From Mycolicibacterium sp. MU0053 (GTDB taxonomy: Bacteria > Actinomycetota > Actinomycetes > Mycobacteriales > Mycobacteriaceae), in assembly GCF_963378095.1 (NCBI RefSeq), contig NZ_OY726397.1, positions 62,001 through 126,000 of the forward strand: 64,000 nucleotides of DNA, read 5' to 3'. This document shows positions 31,979 to 41,121 of the stretch, one piece after another (within the stretch, counting starts at the first letter, position 1; each line of letters opens with the position of its first letter). A program made the translations under genes and the position numbers. The notes beneath the pieces are model-generated. The model did no database searches, was not told the DNA's origin, and saw only the letters and a program-made list of their open reading frames with translations.

Positions 31979-33454
31979 ATGACCGAATTTGTCGACGTTG
32001 TCATCGTCGGGGCCGGAATCTCCGGCATCAGCGCCGCCTGGCATCTGCAGGACCGCTGCCCGGCCAAGAACTACGTGATTCTCGAACGCCGCGACGACCT
32101 GGGCGGCACCTGGGACCTGTTCAAGTACCCGGGCATCCGGTCGGACTCCGACATGTTCACCCTGGGCTTCCGCTTCAAGCCCTGGAAGTCGGCGAAGTCG
32201 ATCGCCGACGGCGCCTCGATCAAGGCCTACATCAAGGAGGCCGCCGAGGAGAACGGGATCGACCAGCACATCCGGTACGGCACCACGGTGACCGCCGCCG
32301 ATTGGTCCGACAGCGAGAACCGCTGGACCGTCACGTTCGAGCGGGACGGCCAGCAGAGCCAGATCCAGTGCGGCTTCGTGTTCGCCTGCAGCGGCTACTA
32401 CGACTACGACGAGGGCTACACCCCGAAGTTCGAGGGCGCCGAGGACTTCGGCGGCACCATTGTGCATCCGCAGCACTGGCCCGAGGACCTCGACTACGCG
32501 GGCAAGCAGATCGTCGTCATCGGCAGTGGTGCCACCGCGGTGACTCTCATTCCGGCACTGGTCAATTCGGGCGCCGGGCATGTCACGATGCTGCAGCGCT
32601 CGCCGACCTTCATCGGGACGCTGCCCGAGGTCGATCCGATCGCGGTGAAGGCCAACAAATACCTGCCGGAAAAGCTGGCGCACTTCGTCAACCGCTGGTG
32701 GGCGATCGGCTTCAGCACCGGTCAGTATCAGGTGTCGCGGCACTTCCCGGAGTTCATGCGCAATCTGCTGTTGACGCGGGCAAAGCGCCGGCTACCCGCG
32801 GGCTACGACGTCAAGACGCACTTCAATCCCAGCTACAACCCGTGGGATGAGCGGCTGTGCCTGGCACCCAACGGCGATCTGTTCAAGGCGATCCGCCGCG
32901 GCAAGGCCGAGGTCGTGACCGACACCATCGACCGATTCACCGAGACCGGCATCAGGTTGACCTCCGGTCGGGAGTTGGCGGCCGACATCATCATCACCGC
33001 AACGGGTTTGAACATGCGGCTGTTCGGCGGCGCGGCCGTGACCCGCAACGGTGCGCCGGTCGACATCTCCGAGCGGATGACCTACAAGGCGATGATGCTC
33101 TCCGACATCCCGAACATGGCGTTCACCATCGGCTACACCAACGCGTCCTGGACGCTGAAGGCCGATCTGGTGTCCGAGTACGTCTGTCGGCTGCTCAACT
33201 ACATGGACAAGCACGGCTACGACGCCGTGGAACCCCGGCATCCCGGCCCCGAGGTGGAGCCGCTGCCGTTCACCGACTTCTCGCCGGGGTACTTCCAGCG
33301 GGCGCTGGACCAGCTGCCGAAGTCCGGCTCCAGTGGGCCGTGGAAGGCCAAGCAGAACTACTTCTTCGACATCCGTGCCATCCGGCAGGGTCGGGTCGAC
33401 GACGATTCCTTGCAGTTCACCAAGCACCGGGCGCCGCAGCCGATCTCGAGCTGA
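31979..33454 (+). CDS. ethA: Baeyer-Villiger FAD monooxygenase EthA
   Basis: A 491-residue flavin monooxygenase; in Mtb EthA oxidises ketones and activates ethionamide. FAD-binding GAGISGISAAWHL is at about residues 11-23, the Baeyer-Villiger fingerprint FGGTIVHPQHWP at about 158-169, and the NADPH-binding VIGSGATAVT just after. The remaining sequence (FNPSYNPWDERLCLAPNGDL, TATGLN) follows EthA closely. It starts with ATG 31979, divergent from ethR. Confidence 0.95.
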   Translation: MTEFVDVVIVGAGISGISAAWHLQDRCPAKNYVILERRDDLGGTWDLFKYPGIRSDSDMFTLGFRFKPWKSAKSIADGASIKAYIKEAAEENGIDQHIRYGTTVTAADWSDSENRWTVTFERDGQQSQIQCGFVFACSGYYDYDEGYTPKFEGAEDFGGTIVHPQHWPEDLDYAGKQIVVIGSGATAVTLIPALVNSGAGHVTMLQRSPTFIGTLPEVDPIAVKANKYLPEKLAHFVNRWWAIGFSTGQYQVSRHFPEFMRNLLLTRAKRRLPAGYDVKTHFNPSYNPWDERLCLAPNGDLFKAIRRGKAEVVTDTIDRFTETGIRLTSGRELAADIIITATGLNMRLFGGAAVTRNGAPVDISERMTYKAMMLSDIPNMAFTIGYTNASWTLKADLVSEYVCRLLNYMDKHGYDAVEPRHPGPEVEPLPFTDFSPGYFQRALDQLPKSGSSGPWKAKQNYFFDIRAIRQGRVDDDSLQFTKHRAPQPISS

Positions 33455-33476
33455 TCGCCCGGGCCGGCGGCCGGGG

Positions 33477-33950
33477 TCAGACCACCACGATGCCGTCGTC
33501 GTCGCTGTAGGCGGTCTGCCCCGGAACGAAGGTGACCCCGCCGAAGGACACCTCGACATCGCGCTCACCGGCGCCGGTCTTGGTGCTCTTGCGCGGGTTG
33601 GTGCCCAGCGCCTTGACGCCGATGTCGAGGGTGCGCAGGATCGCGGAATCGCGTACCGCGCCGTTGATGATCAGCCCGGCCCAGCCATTGGAGCGGCCGA
33701 GTTCGGCGATGACGTCGCCGACGAGCGCGCTGTGCACCGACGCGTCGCCGTCGATCACCAGCACGCCCCCGTCGCCGGGCTCGGACAGCACCGACTTGAG
33801 CAGGGCGTTGTCCTGAAAGCAGCGCACCGTGCTGATGCGCCCGGCGAACATCGACCGGCCGCCGTACTGGCGCAGTTGGAGGTCGCAGCTGCGGACCTCG
33901 GGGCCGATGTCGTCGACCAGGTCGGCGGTGGCGCGCGGTTCAACAGTCAC
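33477..33950 (-). CDS. rraA: RraA-like protein (RNase E inhibitor family)
   Basis: A 157-residue protein with the RraA/HMG aldolase fold: [20 protein letters not shown], then [19 protein letters not shown], which holds the conserved Gly-Asp and Arg-Asp. In E. coli RraA binds RNase E; members of this fold can also be aldolases, so the function is not settled. The GTG start has AGGA 9 bases upstream. It is convergent with ethA (22 bases apart) and matches the position of Mtb Rv3853. Confidence 0.92.
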   Translation of the reverse strand: MTVEPRATADLVDDIGPEVRSCDLQLRQYGGRSMFAGRISTVRCFQDNALLKSVLSEPGDGGVLVIDGDASVHSALVGDVIAELGRSNGWAGLIINGAVRDSAILRTLDIGVKALGTNPRKSTKTGAGERDVEVSFGGVTFVPGQTAYSDDDGIVVV

Positions 33951-33981
33951 GGGAGGAAATCCTAGCGGCCGATCGCCGTGG

Positions 33982-34464
33982 TCAGTCCTGGTCGTCGCGG
34001 CGCAACCGGCGCACCCACAGGATGGCCACCAGCGTCACCGCGAACGCGACGATGAACGGGACCGGCGAGCGGGACCCGTCGTCCAACGGGGCGGGCACCG
34101 GCGGCGGCACCGCGTCGGCGGCCCGCTCGACCGCCGACTTTGCCTGCGCGGCAGCCTCCTTGGCGCCGTCGGGTCGCGCCGAGCCGTTGCCGGCGGCCAG
34201 CGGGGCCGGGGCCGGCGGGGGCGGGGGCGGGGGCGGAGCGGCCTTCTTGGCCGGGGCTTTCTTGGCGGGAGCGGCCTTCTTCGCCGCAGCCTTCTTGGCG
34301 GGGGCGGCCTTGGTGGCCTTCTTCGCCTGGGCCTTCTTGGCGGGTGCCTTCTTCGCTGGGGCCTTGGCGGCCGGTTCAGTGGGAGGCGGGGTAGCCGCAG
34401 GCACGTCGGGTGCTTGGGACGCCGGCTCGGGGCGTTCGTCAGGCTGGTCCCGCTGCTCGGCCAT
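33982..34464 (-). CDS. H-NS-like Lys/Ala/Pro-rich protein with C-terminal membrane helix (Rv3852-like)
   Basis: A 160-residue protein. The middle (about residues 33-75) is built of [13 protein letters not shown]-type repeats, as in histone H1-like tails, flanked by a proline run and ending in one transmembrane helix ([18 protein letters not shown]) followed by RRLRRDDQD. Mtb Rv3852 (called Hns) has the same plan and is thought to tether nucleoid DNA to the membrane. ATG 34464 is chosen over the longer frame because AAAGGAG precedes it. Confidence 0.85.
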   Translation of the reverse strand: MAEQRDQPDERPEPASQAPDVPAATPPPTEPAAKAPAKKAPAKKAQAKKATKAAPAKKAAAKKAAPAKKAPAKKAAPPPPPPPPAPAPLAAGNGSARPDGAKEAAAQAKSAVERAADAVPPPVPAPLDDGSRSPVPFIVAFAVTLVAILWVRRLRRDDQD

Positions 34465-34546
34465 GTGGGCTGCTCCTTTGCAGTTCGTCGTCACCAATCA
34501 CCGCAGTGCCACCCATCATGCCAGGTGGGTCCGCGCGCCCAAGCGC

Positions 34547-35488
34547 TCAGCCGGTCACCGTCAGGCCGGCGGCCAAGGTGAGCGCCGCGGTGAGCAGCCC
34601 CAACTCCACCAGGCAACGGCGCAGCGAATCCCGGGCGCCGAGCCGGTGGGACGTCGCCGCGACCAGCCAGCCGGTGCGGTGCGCCCAGGCCACTGCCAGG
34701 ACGGCCGCGGTGACGCCGATCTTGGCGAGCAACACCCGGCCGTAACCCGTCTGGACCAGGTCGGCGGCCGAGCCCAGCGCGGTCAACGCGGTCAAAACCC
34801 CGGTGCCCACCAGCACCGCCACGGTGGGCAGCGCCACCCGGGAGAACACCGGCAGCACGCGGGCCCACTGACCGCGGGTCGACACCGTCAACGCCAGGGC
34901 CGCCAACGTCCCGAACCACAGGGCGGCGGCCAACGAATGCACCACCACCGAGATCGAGGACAGCAGCCCGTCGGCGACATGACCGGTGACCGCGCGCGCC
35001 GCGATCCCGGCCGTGACCACGCCGACGGTCGCGGCACCGACCCCGGGCGAGCGGGGGGCCGCCAACACCAGCACGCACACCACCGCCGCCGCGGCGACAC
35101 TGAACAGCGCGGCCCGGCCGGGCGCGGTGCTGCCGGCGAAGTCGACCAGGGTGGGCAGCGACAGCGCGGTGACGGCGCCGCCGCTGGCCTGGGCGGCCGC
35201 GAGCACCAATCGAATCAGCTCGGCGACCAGCCACGTCGCCGCGGCCACCGCCAGCGGCCCGGCGGCCCGGTTGACCACCTCGTCGCGGTAGCGGGGGCCG
35301 TCGAGGCGCGCCACGAGCGCCAGGCCGAGACTGGTGGCGGCGGCGAGGTCGGCCACGGCCCGCGCGGCCGTCATCGCCGGCGACAGCTCCGCGCCGCTGA
35401 CCAGCCACGCCAGCGTCGTGGTGGCCAAGACCAGCGCCACGCCGAACCCGACCGCGACAACCCGCGGCCGGACCCGGCGCTCGGTCAC
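34547..35488 (-). CDS. copD: CopD-family membrane protein
   Basis: A 313-residue protein with about eight hydrophobic helices typical of CopD/PcoD, including the HVADGLLSSISVVVHSLAAA segment with conserved His. CopD-type proteins move copper across the membrane with help from periplasmic CopC. Start GTG 35488 overlaps the copC stop as GTGA, so the two are coupled. Direction of copper movement cannot be told from sequence. Confidence 0.85.
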   Translation of the reverse strand: MTERRVRPRVVAVGFGVALVLATTTLAWLVSGAELSPAMTAARAVADLAAATSLGLALVARLDGPRYRDEVVNRAAGPLAVAAATWLVAELIRLVLAAAQASGGAVTALSLPTLVDFAGSTAPGRAALFSVAAAAVVCVLVLAAPRSPGVGAATVGVVTAGIAARAVTGHVADGLLSSISVVVHSLAAALWFGTLAALALTVSTRGQWARVLPVFSRVALPTVAVLVGTGVLTALTALGSAADLVQTGYGRVLLAKIGVTAAVLAVAWAHRTGWLVAATSHRLGARDSLRRCLVELGLLTAALTLAAGLTVTG

Positions 35489-36027
35489 GTCCGGCGCCGG
35501 AGGGCCCAGACGACGGCGCCGGCGACGACGGCGATCGCGGCCAACGCGAACGGCCAGACCGGCAGCGAGGAGTCCGCGGGGGCTTCGGCCAGCGGCGGCC
35601 CGGGGTCACCGGCACCGGCGGAAGTCAGCTCGAAGGCCCATGAACCCGAGACGACGTGGCCGTCGGCCGAGGTGGCCCGGTAGTTCACGGTGTAGGTGCC
35701 GGCGGGTCCCAACGGCCGCACCGGCACGCTGATCACCGCACCCTCGACGACCGGGTCACCGTCGGTCCACAGGTTGCCGTCGGGTCCCACCACCGTCATC
35801 GCCGCGAACGTCGGCTGCATCGGCTCGTTGAAGGTCGCGCTGACCCGCTCGGGGCCCGAGGTCAGCGAGGTGCCGTCGACCGGGTCGGTGCTCATCAAGG
35901 TCGCATGTGCGGCCGCCACCGCGGTACCGGCGAAGGTCAGCATCGCCACCAGAGCCGCCACCACGCCGAACCGCCGGACGGTCCGGGCGGGGCGGTGCGC
36001 ACTGATCGGGAGGGAGGTCATGGCCAC
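35485..36027 (-). CDS. copC: CopC-domain copper-binding protein with membrane anchor
   Basis: A 180-residue exported protein: signal peptide (about 16-40, VVAALVAMLTFAGTAVAAA), then HATLMSTDPVDG, so the predicted mature N-terminus is the copper-ligand His. A beta-barrel domain with VSATFNEPMQP and NYRATSADGHVVSGSWAFEL includes a second conserved Asp/His. A C-terminal transmembrane helix tethers it. Start GTG 36027 or ATG 36021. Such CopC-CopD pairs bind and transport copper. Confidence 0.88.
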   Translation of the reverse strand: MAMTSLPISAHRPARTVRRFGVVAALVAMLTFAGTAVAAAHATLMSTDPVDGTSLTSGPERVSATFNEPMQPTFAAMTVVGPDGNLWTDGDPVVEGAVISVPVRPLGPAGTYTVNYRATSADGHVVSGSWAFELTSAGAGDPGPPLAEAPADSSLPVWPFALAAIAVVAGAVVWALRRRT

Positions 36028-36088
36028 ACTTTCTACGAGCCTGCTACGGCACTTCTCGGGGTTTCGGGATGGGGCGGCGGGACGGCAG

Positions 36089-36745
36089 TCACAGCACGCC
36101 CAGGCGCGCCATCAGGTCGGCGTCGATGCCGTCGAGTTGATCCGAGATCGCCGTGTGCGCGGCCCGGCGCTGGCTCACGGGCATGTTCTCGGCCGCGGCC
36201 ACCGCCGCGGACAGGTCGGTCAGTCGCCCGGTCATGGCCTCGACGAACTGCTTGGTCTCGGTGTCCTTGGGACTCTTCTGGGCGACGGTGCCCAGCGTTC
36301 GCTCGGCGCCGGAAATCCGCGCCGACAGTTCGCCACCGTGGCCGGAGAACTGCCCGATCTGGCTCAGCGGGACGCCGAGGCGCTCGGCGCGGCGCTCGTC
36401 GAGCAGCCCGCGAGCGGCGGTGGCGGCCCGGTAGGCCAGCGGGATCAACACCGGGGCCAACAACCGTGCGACGGTCAGCACCCGTCGAACCCGGATGGGG
36501 GAGAACAACTTTCCTTCGCGGGCGGCCCGCAATTGGGTCTCGGCGATCTTCAGTGCCGCGCGATCGCTGGCACGTTGGGCCTTGAGTTGAGCCTGCAGCG
36601 CCTTGTTCTGCGCGCGCTGTTCGGCCTTGAAGCGGCGTACCTCGTTCTTGGCCTCGAGCTTGGCCTCCAGCCTCGCCTTTGCCTTGAGCGCCTTGGCCTC
36701 AGCGCGACGCGTCGCACGACTCTTGCGCTTCTTGAGCAGCGCCAT
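36089..36745 (-). CDS. Conserved Lys/Arg-rich coiled-coil protein (Rv3850-like)
   Basis: A 218-residue protein, the same length I recall for Rv3850. The first ~75 residues are highly charged and helical (RRAEAKALKAKARLEAKLEA), likely a coiled coil. A short hydrophobic segment (RLLAPVLIPLAYRAATAARG) and an amphipathic C-terminal half follow. Function unknown. It is monocistronic on the minus strand, divergent from the next gene. Confidence 0.85.
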   Translation of the reverse strand: MALLKKRKSRATRRAEAKALKAKARLEAKLEAKNEVRRFKAEQRAQNKALQAQLKAQRASDRAALKIAETQLRAAREGKLFSPIRVRRVLTVARLLAPVLIPLAYRAATAARGLLDERRAERLGVPLSQIGQFSGHGGELSARISGAERTLGTVAQKSPKDTETKQFVEAMTGRLTDLSAAVAAAENMPVSQRRAAHTAISDQLDGIDADLMARLGVL

Positions 36746-36865
36746 TCCGGCCGCCTTCCGTGTTCATTGCGCACTTTTGCCGGGCCGATGGACAGGCCCG
36801 GCAACCCTGTGCCAACCCTAGCGCCTGGCGCTATCCGGCAAATCGCCACCTGCGGATATGCCACA

Positions 36866-37948
36866 ATGTCTGCAGATATTTCTGGGGGCGGACCCGGGTT
36901 CGCCGGACGACGAAAACAGGGCAAAGTGGACGGGGCGCGAGTGCAGGGCGCGGCGATCGGCGGGATGGTCGCCTGCGGTTTGCTGGTCGGGGGTGTCGGT
37001 GGCCTCGGCGTGGCCGTGGCGTCCGCGGCCCCCGGTGTCACCCGCGATGCCGACAGCACACAGCGCGGCGATCGCACCCCGCGCGCCGAGGACCGCACCA
37101 ACGAGCAGGACCGCAAGCTCAACCGCCGGGGGCCGGAGCGAGCGCGGCCCGCCGCCGAAGCCGACACGGCCGAGGACGGCGACGCGGACCGGTGGCGCGG
37201 ATTCACGCGCCGGGCGGTGCGGACCGCGGGCGACGAGAAGTCCGAGGGTTGGTCCAAGCGGAAGGGGCCGCGGGAGTACCCGACCTGGCACCGGCGGCAC
37301 AAGGATCGGCACGACTTCCCGGACGGCCAGTGGCGGCCGCCGAGGGACTGTGATCACCACGATCCGGATCCGGAGGAGCCGACCGAACCCGAGGTCCCCG
37401 ACATCGTGGAAAGCGGCGGCTCCGACGGTCCCCGGATCCAGTGGGGCGTCCAGCGCGACCAGCCCGAGGCGGCGGCCGAGGCCGAGACTTCGACGCGGAC
37501 CCTGGACGCGGAAAAGGTGCTGCGAGCCGCCATGGCGGCCCCGCCGCCCCCGCCGCCCCCGCCGGCGGCCGCGGTACCGGTGATCGCCCCAGTGCCCGTG
37601 CCGGTCCCCGTCCCCGTGCTGGTGGTCCCCGGTCCGGCCGCGGCACCGCAACCCGCGGTCCCGCCCCCGCCGCCGCCCGCACCGACGGCGGATCGGCCGG
37701 CGGCGGACGCCGACGTGGCCGCGGGCCGCGACGACGACCGGCGGGCCGCCCCGGTCGTGCCCGCGGCGTTCCGCGCCGGTTATCCGGACTATCTGCGCAC
37801 GGCGGCGATGACCGAGATCGCCGGCTTCGCGCTGACCGGTGCCGCCGGACTGCTGGGCTTGACCGCCGCCGGGGGGTTGGTGGGCTACCGACAGGCCAAG
37901 GCGGGCCACGCCGTGCGGGCCGCCGGGACGGCGCGATTCCTACAGTGA
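36866..37948 (+). CDS. Proline-rich exported or membrane protein of unknown function
   Basis: A 360-residue protein from ATG 36866; a GTG near 36927 could be the real start and would place the hydrophobic segment GAAIGGMVACGLLVGGVGGL as a signal or anchor. Then come a charged region with Trp/His/Arg (WSKRKGPREYPTWHRRHKD), a Pro/Val-rich linker (VPVPVPVPVLVVPG) and a C-terminal hydrophobic helix (GFALTGAAGLLGLTAAGGLV) with a basic tail ending RFLQ. I do not recognise it. It starts a three-gene unit with the ImmA-like peptidase 31 bases downstream. Confidence 0.7.
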   Translation: MSADISGGGPGFAGRRKQGKVDGARVQGAAIGGMVACGLLVGGVGGLGVAVASAAPGVTRDADSTQRGDRTPRAEDRTNEQDRKLNRRGPERARPAAEADTAEDGDADRWRGFTRRAVRTAGDEKSEGWSKRKGPREYPTWHRRHKDRHDFPDGQWRPPRDCDHHDPDPEEPTEPEVPDIVESGGSDGPRIQWGVQRDQPEAAAEAETSTRTLDAEKVLRAAMAAPPPPPPPPAAAVPVIAPVPVPVPVPVLVVPGPAAAPQPAVPPPPPPAPTADRPAADADVAAGRDDDRRAAPVVPAAFRAGYPDYLRTAAMTEIAGFALTGAAGLLGLTAAGGLVGYRQAKAGHAVRAAGTARFLQ

Positions 37949-37979
37949 TGGGCCCCGCCCGGGGCATGAAGGGAGGGGC

Positions 37980-38471
37980 ATGTCGGCGAGTCGTCGCGTG
38001 ACGCGCGCCGTCGGAGAGGTGCTGGACCTGGCCCCCCGGCGTGGCGAGGTCTCGCTGCACCGGTTGGTGGAAGCCGTCAGCGCCAGCCGCGGCCGCACCA
38101 TCGAGATCACGATGGCCGATCTGCCCGACGGGGTGTGCGGGCAGTGGCGGCAGTACGCCGACCGCGACGAGTTCCTGATCCAACGGGGGCTGCCGACCTG
38201 GGATCGGACGCTGGCCCACGAACTCGGTCATCTGGTGTTGGGCCACGAGGGGATTGCCGTGGCCGAGATGGCCCGGATGTCCTCCGAGGTCGCCAGCGAC
38301 GACCTGATCAGCTACATGCTGAACCAGCGCACGGGCTGCATGGGCCCCGGCGGCGAGGACATCGAACAGGAAGCCGAGGACTTTGCCGCCCTGCTGATCT
38401 ACCGGCTGGGCCGCATCCCGTCGGATCGCTCCTCGATTGTGCAGGTCCGACTCGGCGAGGCGTTTGGTTGA
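37980..38471 (+). CDS. ImmA/IrrE-family metallopeptidase
   Basis: A 163-residue protein with the zinc-binding HELGHLVLGHE at about residues 80-90 and acidic residues in the downstream helix (EDIEQEAEDFAALLIYRL), the pattern of DUF955 ImmA/IrrE peptidases. These cleave XRE-type repressors such as ImmR and DdrO. ATG 37980 has GAAGGGAGGGG upstream. The stop overlaps the start of the next gene. The nearby XRE-type DNA-binding protein is EspR, encoded tail-to-tail just beyond the next gene. Confidence 0.85.
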   Translation: MSASRRVTRAVGEVLDLAPRRGEVSLHRLVEAVSASRGRTIEITMADLPDGVCGQWRQYADRDEFLIQRGLPTWDRTLAHELGHLVLGHEGIAVAEMARMSSEVASDDLISYMLNQRTGCMGPGGEDIEQEAEDFAALLIYRLGRIPSDRSSIVQVRLGEAFG

Positions 38472-39559
38472 CCATCTGGGTGATCGCCGGTCTGCTCGCG
38501 ATGGCGACGGGCGTCCGGATCGGCTGGGCGTTGGTCAACAAGCAGTCCCTGGTGAGTACGGCGATGATTGTTGCGCTGGGCAGTTTGGCGTTGGTGGCCG
38601 CACTGAACTGGCCGCCGCTGACGCTGCTGATCGACACCTGGCTGCGCTGGCCGAACCTCGCGGTGGGCCTCAGTCAGCTGGCGCTGATCGCCTGCGCCGC
38701 CGGCAGTTGCGTGATGATCACCAGCGTCGCCTCGCCCCGCAGGGCCGACACGGTGCGTCGAATTGCCTTGGCGCAGTATGGTTTGGCCGCTGCCGTGGCG
38801 GCTTTGACCCTGGTGCTGTTCTTCCGTGCCGGCCGGCAGCCGGAGATGGCCCCGCAGGAGTATCTCGCGAAGAATCTCGGCTCGAGCGGCCTGGCGCTGC
38901 CATGGCTGGTGCCGCTGCTGTACGTGATGCTGGCGTTGACGATGGTGGCGTGGGCGGGGGCGCGCCATTCCAACCGGACCCGCCGGGGGCGGGCGCTGCT
39001 CGTCTTCACGTTCGGGATCACCCTGATCCTGCTCGCCAGCGCCTTCTTCCTGATCCGCGCGGTCAGCGCCACCCCGTTGGTGGGCATCGGGACCGCGGTG
39101 GTGCTGCTGGGCAGCGCGATGGCGGTGGTGGGCGCGGGGTCGCTGCTGCCGACGGTCGAGGATTGGTTTTCCGGCCGGCGGGAGCTGAAGTTGATCGAGC
39201 CGCTGCACACCGAGTTGCAGCGACGCCGGCCCGACATCGGGATCGGGGTGCGCCCGCGCGGTCCGGTGGTGTTCCGGGTGGCCGAGGGCCTGTCCCGGAT
39301 TTCCGACGCGCTGTATCTGGAGGCGATCGCCGCCCAGCAGCGCCCGGCGAGCCCCGGCGACGGCGCGGCGGCCGAGCGGCCCGCGGTGGCACCGGTTGCG
39401 CAGGCGCGCAGGATCGCCGAATGGATCTACTCGGGTCGACCGGCCAGCAGCGAACCGGAACGATTTCCGGGGTCCCGCTGGCTGCGGCAGCCCGACAGCT
39501 ACTCCGACCGCGAATGGATCATCGAGATCGCGCGGCAGTACCGCGACCTTGCCGAATAG
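38468..39559 (+). CDS. Multi-pass membrane protein (MAB_1171c-like)
   Basis: A 363-residue protein starting at TTG 38468, which overlaps the peptidase stop as TTGA. About seven transmembrane segments fill the first ~225 residues (for example IWVIAGLLAMATGVRIGWAL); a cytoplasmic C-terminal domain with WFSGRRELKLIEPLHTELQR follows. This layout matches the MAB_1171c-type family, which in actinobacteria often accompanies ImmA-type peptidases and XRE regulators. It might act as a sensor for the peptidase. It ends 10 bases from the convergent espR. Confidence 0.75.
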   Translation: MTIWVIAGLLAMATGVRIGWALVNKQSLVSTAMIVALGSLALVAALNWPPLTLLIDTWLRWPNLAVGLSQLALIACAAGSCVMITSVASPRRADTVRRIALAQYGLAAAVAALTLVLFFRAGRQPEMAPQEYLAKNLGSSGLALPWLVPLLYVMLALTMVAWAGARHSNRTRRGRALLVFTFGITLILLASAFFLIRAVSATPLVGIGTAVVLLGSAMAVVGAGSLLPTVEDWFSGRRELKLIEPLHTELQRRRPDIGIGVRPRGPVVFRVAEGLSRISDALYLEAIAAQQRPASPGDGAAAERPAVAPVAQARRIAEWIYSGRPASSEPERFPGSRWLRQPDSYSDREWIIEIARQYRDLAE

Positions 39560-39568
39560 CCGGCGCTG

Positions 39569-39964
39569 CTAGTCGAGTTGTTCCTTGCGGCGCAGTTCCT
39601 CGGCCTTTTGCACCAGATCCTGCTGCGCCTCCGGGGACAGCCCCACCGTGCGGGCAGCGACCCGGCGGACACCCTCGTCCCGCATGTGGGCCAGCCAGGT
39701 CAGTTCCTTGTCGAGCTTCTCGTAGTACTCGTCGTCGGTGAAGTAGGCGGGCTTGATCCGGAAGAAGTTGGCGAGGGCGGCCATGGTCGCCGCGGACGGG
39801 TTGGTGCGGTTCCCCGAGCGAAGCTGCGAGAGGTAGGGCGCCGACATCGTGACACCCTCCGACTTGAGCGCGCCGATGACCTCGGCCGAGGTGTGCGGCC
39901 CCCGACCCGGCGGATATACCGTGTCGAACAGCCTATTCAAGCGCGCAGCGAACGTTGTACTCAT
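39569..39964 (-). CDS. espR: Nucleoid-associated XRE-type regulator EspR
   Basis: A 131-residue protein nearly identical over its first 100 residues to Mtb EspR, with STTFAARLNRLFDTVYPPGR, the helix-turn-helix MSAPYLSQLRSGNRTNPSAA and FTDDEYYEKLDKEL. EspR binds many promoters, including espACD for ESX-1, and organises DNA loops. The C-terminal dimerisation helix (after DEGVRRVAARTVG) is less like Mtb. ATG 39964 follows GGAG by 5 bases. Its presence without an ESX-1 locus in the window suggests other targets. Confidence 0.95.
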   Translation of the reverse strand: MSTTFAARLNRLFDTVYPPGRGPHTSAEVIGALKSEGVTMSAPYLSQLRSGNRTNPSAATMAALANFFRIKPAYFTDDEYYEKLDKELTWLAHMRDEGVRRVAARTVGLSPEAQQDLVQKAEELRRKEQLD

Positions 39965-40347
39965 TGTTTCTCCGACCTCCACATCCGCACCGCACAGTCG
40001 CCCCGACGATGTATTTGCTGATCATCGTAGCGACAGATGCGCTGTTAACCAAGTGCAAACGACCAATAAATTGACGCTCGACGCAACATAAGGTAGCAGC
40101 GAAACGCCGAAGCGGGCCGGAACCGCCGAAAACTCGGCTCGTCAGCGTGCACAGCAGCGGAAATGAGGCGCGGGCCCGGGTTGGCGTTTCGGAGCCCGTT
40201 CGCCAGCGTGGACGTTCCCAGGCCCAGGATTTTTTCCGGGCAACGATGGTCCGTGCCGGGGGTCTGTGCGGCCAATCTTTGCTGCCGACCGGTTTTGACT
40301 GGCGTACGCAGGGTTTTTCCCCGACTTTTCGGTGTTGGCCCGCCGAT
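39965..40347. promoter_or_regulatory. espR upstream region
   Basis: A 383-base region upstream of espR and after the end of the transporter gene. It includes an AT-rich stretch (40010-40100) likely to hold the espR promoter and self-binding sites. I find no strong inverted repeat or gene in it. Confidence 0.35.
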
Positions 40348-41070
40348 TTACCCCGCGTCGGTCGCGTTGGCGGGATCGGCGTCGTCGGCGCGCTGCGGCG
40401 GCATCGCGGCGCGGGCCCGTCGCCACCGAACCCACCCGACTATTCCCGCTGCCGCCGCCGCGACAGCAACCGACCCCGTGACCGCGACCGCGGCCGTGTG
40501 CCACTCCAGGGCACCGTGGAACAGCATCCACAGGCCGAAGAGCAGGAACAGGACGCTGGCCAGCATGTGCAGGAGGCGTTCCGGGAGTCGACGGTGCATC
40601 AGCCGTCCGACCACGATCGCGACCGCGTCCGCGAGCACCATCCCGACGGTCGCACCCACCCAGACGCCGGCCCAGTGGTTGTCGCTCGCGAGCGCGACCG
40701 TGGCCAGCATGGTCTTGTCGCCCAGTTCCGCCAGCACGAACGACGAGATCACCGCGAACAGGATGAAGCGGGGTTCGGCGACGGGTTTGGCCTCGTCGTC
40801 GGAAGTACCGCCGGTGCGCCAGGTCCAGACCGCGAAACCGAGGAATGCGACGGCGGCGGCGAAGGCGATCGGCCGCTCCGGCAGCGCCAGGCCCAGGAAG
40901 TGCCCGATGGTCACCGAGATGCCGTGTACCAGGAACGCCGCGATGCCGACCCCGGTCAGCACCACCCACCAGCGGTGGCGCAGCGCAAAGGTCATGGTGA
41001 TCAGCTGGGACTTGTCGCCGAGTTCGGCAACGAACACCACACCGAGGCTGATCAGGGCCGCCGCAAGCAT
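40348..41070 (-). CDS. GDT1/TMEM165-family cation (Mn2+) transporter
   Basis: A 240-residue membrane protein with six helices and two copies of the family signature, FVAELGDKSQL near residue 14 and FVLAELGDKTML near residue 125. These E-x-G-D-K-S/T motifs form the ion path in GDT1-type Mn2+/Ca2+ exchangers. Bacterial members export manganese. ATG 41070 is chosen so that translation begins after the riboswitch. Position matches Mtb Rv3848. Control by a yybP-ykoY riboswitch supports manganese as substrate. Confidence 0.9.
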   Translation of the reverse strand: MLAAALISLGVVFVAELGDKSQLITMTFALRHRWWVVLTGVGIAAFLVHGISVTIGHFLGLALPERPIAFAAAVAFLGFAVWTWRTGGTSDDEAKPVAEPRFILFAVISSFVLAELGDKTMLATVALASDNHWAGVWVGATVGMVLADAVAIVVGRLMHRRLPERLLHMLASVLFLLFGLWMLFHGALEWHTAAVAVTGSVAVAAAAAGIVGWVRWRRARAAMPPQRADDADPANATDAG

Positions 41071-41121
41071 TGGAACCGACCTTTCGACTGGTGGCGGAGA
41101 TGCCGAGGCAACACCGGCCAT

